Below, in pieces: positions 5,149 to 6,507 of a stretch of DNA of 6,507 nucleotides. Source of the stretch: Ruminococcus flavefaciens (GTDB lineage: Bacteria; Bacillota_A; Clostridia; Oscillospirales; Ruminococcaceae). Below the pieces are notes generated by a model. The model did not search any database and had not been told where the DNA came from. It saw only the letters and a list, made by a program, of their open reading frames with translations. The DNA lies in NCBI GenBank assembly GCA_004556875.1, contig SFFP01000112.1:1-6507 (forward strand). Direction: 5' to 3'. The first letter of the stretch is position 1. The number at the start of each line of letters is the position of its first letter. The translations under genes and the position numbers were made by a program.

Positions 5149-6285
5149 TTGGCGAATATAACAAAACGTGGAAACACATTCCGTATCAGAGTGTTTGTCG
5201 GCTACGATATGAACGGCAAACAGCTTGTAAAATCGACCACCTTCACTCCGCCTGTCGGGGTGACTGAAAAGAAAGCCGAGAAGCTGGCTCAGGAGTACGC
5301 TTTTGAGTTCGAGAGACACTGCAAGGGTTACTCTCTGCTCAACGAGAATATGCGTTTTTCAGAGCTTGCCGACTGGTATTTCACAAACTATGCTCCCCAG
5401 GAGCTGAAAGAGAGCACCGTCTACACCTATTGGGGGCAGTACAAAAACCACATCGAGCCTGTTCTCGGCAACATAAAAGTCAAGGACATCAATGCTCCCA
5501 GGCTAACGCAGATAATGCAGTCCTATGACCTGAACCCTGCGACTGTCAAGAAGCTGTACGTCATTGTGCAGAGCATCTTCCGCAGAGGAGCAGAGCAGGG
5601 TTTTATCCGTGATACTCCCTGCCGAAACGTGGTACTGCCAAAGCGGAAGAAAAGCCGCAAGAACAAGGCATTGGAGGAGGACAAGCTCAAAAGGTTCATG
5701 GCATACCTTGAAAGCAAGCCGTGGGACGAGGACTTCAAGCGTATCATCAAGGTGCTGCTGTACACGGGTATGCGTTCGGGTGAATGTCTCGGACTTGCGT
5801 GGGAGGATATCGACTTCGAGAACAACACGATATCAATAAACCACACGCTGACCGATATAGGCGGAAAGCATGAGCTGACCGATCCTAAGACCGAGAGCAG
5901 TATCCGCATCATCGGTATGGGGCAGGAGTTGAAAAAAGTCCTTCTCGCTCAGAGGGACTACATCGAAAAGCTGAAACTCGCTCTCGGTGATGATTTCGCT
6001 CACCCAGAAATGGTGTTCGTGTCGGCAAGGGGCAACTACCGTGACCGCAATTCGGTGTATCAGTCCCTCAAACGCTTTACCAAAGGAACGGAATTTGAGG
6101 ATATGACACTGCATCAGCTCCGTCACTGCAACGCAACAATGCTCCTGAACAGCGGTATCGACCTGAAAGTTGTGTCTGAGCATCTTGGTCACTGTGATGT
6201 GAACGTCACCGCAGACATCTACGCTGATGTTCTGCGAAAAACAAAAGCCCGAACTGCCGAGCAGATCGAGCTGTGCCTTGCATAA
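5149..6285 (+). CDS. Tyrosine recombinase integrase (Tn916-Int-like)
   Basis: The protein carries out site-specific integration and excision of the element. The start is taken as TTG 5149, giving 378 residues that begin MANITKRGNTFRIRVFVG, a typical start for this group; the frame stays open upstream to ATG 5101, but that codon lies in the promoter. The N-terminal 30-50 residues look like the AP2-like arm-binding domain. A core-binding helical domain follows at about 65-165. The catalytic domain is complete: R209 in TGMRSGE, K247 in DPKTESS, H322 and R325 in LHQLRHCNATML, H348 in HLGH, and the nucleophile Y358 in ADIYADV. It appears intact and likely active. No excisionase gene is next to it. 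It is the last gene of the element, followed by a strong terminator, and the attachment site is expected shortly beyond, as is usual for integrases of this kind. Confidence 0.95.
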   Translation: MANITKRGNTFRIRVFVGYDMNGKQLVKSTTFTPPVGVTEKKAEKLAQEYAFEFERHCKGYSLLNENMRFSELADWYFTNYAPQELKESTVYTYWGQYKNHIEPVLGNIKVKDINAPRLTQIMQSYDLNPATVKKLYVIVQSIFRRGAEQGFIRDTPCRNVVLPKRKKSRKNKALEEDKLKRFMAYLESKPWDEDFKRIIKVLLYTGMRSGECLGLAWEDIDFENNTISINHTLTDIGGKHELTDPKTESSIRIIGMGQELKKVLLAQRDYIEKLKLALGDDFAHPEMVFVSARGNYRDRNSVYQSLKRFTKGTEFEDMTLHQLRHCNATMLLNSGIDLKVVSEHLGHCDVNVTADIYADVLRKTKARTAEQIELCLA

Positions 6286-6294
6286 AGGCAAATA

Positions 6295-6324
6295 AAAACC
6301 TCCCTGCGCGAACAGGGAGGTTTT
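6295..6324 (+). terminator. Intrinsic terminator after the integrase gene
   Basis: AAAACCTCCCTG (6295-6306) pairs perfectly with CAGGGAGGTTTT (6313-6324) around a 6-nt loop. The GC-rich core of eight pairs ends in a short T-run, with matching A residues on the other side, so it could work in both directions. It begins 10 bp after the integrase stop. Confidence 0.9.
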
Positions 6325-6327
6325 GAA

Positions 6328-6347
6328 TTGACCAAATGTTGACCAAA
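6328..6347. repeat. Paired TTGACCAAA direct repeats, possible integrase arm sites
   Basis: TTGACCAAA occurs at 6328-6336 and again at 6339-6347, one helical turn (11 bp) apart, just after the integrase terminator. Integrases with an N-terminal arm-binding domain bind short direct repeats near each end of their element, so this is a good candidate. The core TTGACC also occurs at 900-905 near the left side. Confidence 0.5.
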
Positions 6348-6369
6348 GAGTTTTGGAACACTCGAAAAG

Positions 6370-6384
6370 TGCGTTGATACGCAA
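6370..6384. repeat. Palindromic 15-mer, possible attachment core or operator
   Basis: TGCGT (6370-6374) and ACGCA (6379-6383) are inverse arms around TGAT. The 15-mer from 6370 matches the one at 2060-2074 at 13 of 15 positions. It lies 84 bp after the integrase stop, where an attachment site core is expected, but the match to the promoter region also allows a regulator site. Confidence 0.4.
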
Positions 6385-6415
6385 GTTTTGAGGTATCTGA
6401 TTATCTCTTTGCCTT

Positions 6416-6507
6416 TGTCAATAAAAAACTGAGCCACCTCGCTAATAAAAAAGTGAGCCAGTTTTGATAAAAAAATAATGAGCCACTAATCATTATTCAT
6501 GGTTGAG
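6416..6507. mobile_element. Possible terminal part of an IS21-like insertion sequence
   Basis: Three copies of TGAGCCA (6430-6436, 6454-6460, 6479-6485) are spaced 24 and 25 bp apart, each preceded by an A-rich run of about seven bases. IS21-family elements carry such multiple terminal repeats as transposase sites and begin with TG. TGTCA at 6416 would be a suitable outer tip. An ATG at 6499-6501 opens a frame reading M-V-E to the edge, similar to how many IstA proteins begin, but no ribosome binding site is seen. The identification is tentative. Confidence 0.35.

Larger units (their letters stand above)
922..6384. mobile_element. Integrative and mobilizable element (IME), ends not resolved
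   Basis: A complete tyrosine integrase at one end, a MobV relaxase and a DUF3987 protein in one short module are the hallmarks of an IME. Base composition is fairly even across this part and differs from the AT-rich gene to the left. The right end is probably between the integrase terminator and about 6416. The left end could be near 900 or outside the window, because no clear direct repeat pair that would mark attL and attR could be found by eye. Confidence 0.75.

Noticed and set aside
5833..6384. 183-codon minus-strand open frame over the integrase end
   Set aside because: It is antisense to well-supported catalytic motifs of the integrase and spans the terminator.
6340..6400. tRNA 3' end as integration target
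   Set aside because: The string GGAACACTCGAA faintly resembles a T-arm, but no cloverleaf, acceptor stem or matching arm could be built.
6430..6485. CRISPR array from the three spaced repeats
   Set aside because: The conserved unit is only about 7-14 bp and spacers are short and AT-rich; no cas gene is near.

Overview
The window looks like a stretch of a low-to-mid GC Gram-positive (Firmicutes) chromosome, most likely a gut or rumen Clostridia such as a Ruminococcus-type organism. This rests on the sigma-A style promoters (TTGACA-17-TATAAT), strong GGAGG ribosome binding sites, TTG and GTG starts, and the protein families present. No rRNA, tRNA or core housekeeping gene is visible, so the taxonomic placement is an inference.

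Most of the window is one compact integrative and mobilizable element (IME). From left to right it carries: a minus-strand gene for an unrecognised treble-clef zinc-finger protein (922-1941); a 402-bp divergent regulatory region with a perfect consensus promoter, GCGT-rich palindromes and a structured leader (1942-2343); a DUF3987-type primase/helicase-like protein (2344-3813); a MobV (Mob/Pre) relaxase (3840-5039); a regulatory gap with a 12-bp inverted repeat around a strong promoter (5040-5148); and a tyrosine integrase that most likely starts at TTG 5149 (to 6285), closed by a strong intrinsic terminator (6295-6324). The primase-like gene and the relaxase gene form a plus-strand operon; the integrase has its own promoter. 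The expected division of labour is that the integrase inserts and excises the element, the relaxase nicks its oriT so that a helper conjugative element can transfer it, and the DUF3987 protein probably helps replication or maintenance. No excisionase, replication initiator or type IV secretion gene is in view.

The left flank (1-800) holds the first 266 codons of a clearly more AT-rich minus-strand gene whose sequence suggests a type II restriction endonuclease. It has its own extended -10 promoter and runs off the left edge. Whether it is element cargo or host flank cannot be settled here, because no clear left attachment site is visible.

The right flank (6325-6507) holds paired TTGACCAAA repeats, a palindromic 15-mer that matches one in the divergent promoter region at 13 of 15 positions, and three spaced TGAGCCA repeats that look like the terminal repeats of an IS21-like insertion sequence whose body lies beyond the right edge.

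The best candidates for something undescribed are the zinc-finger protein with its unusually strong promoter, the palindrome shared between the control region and the integrase end, and the multi-hairpin leader of the DUF3987 gene.
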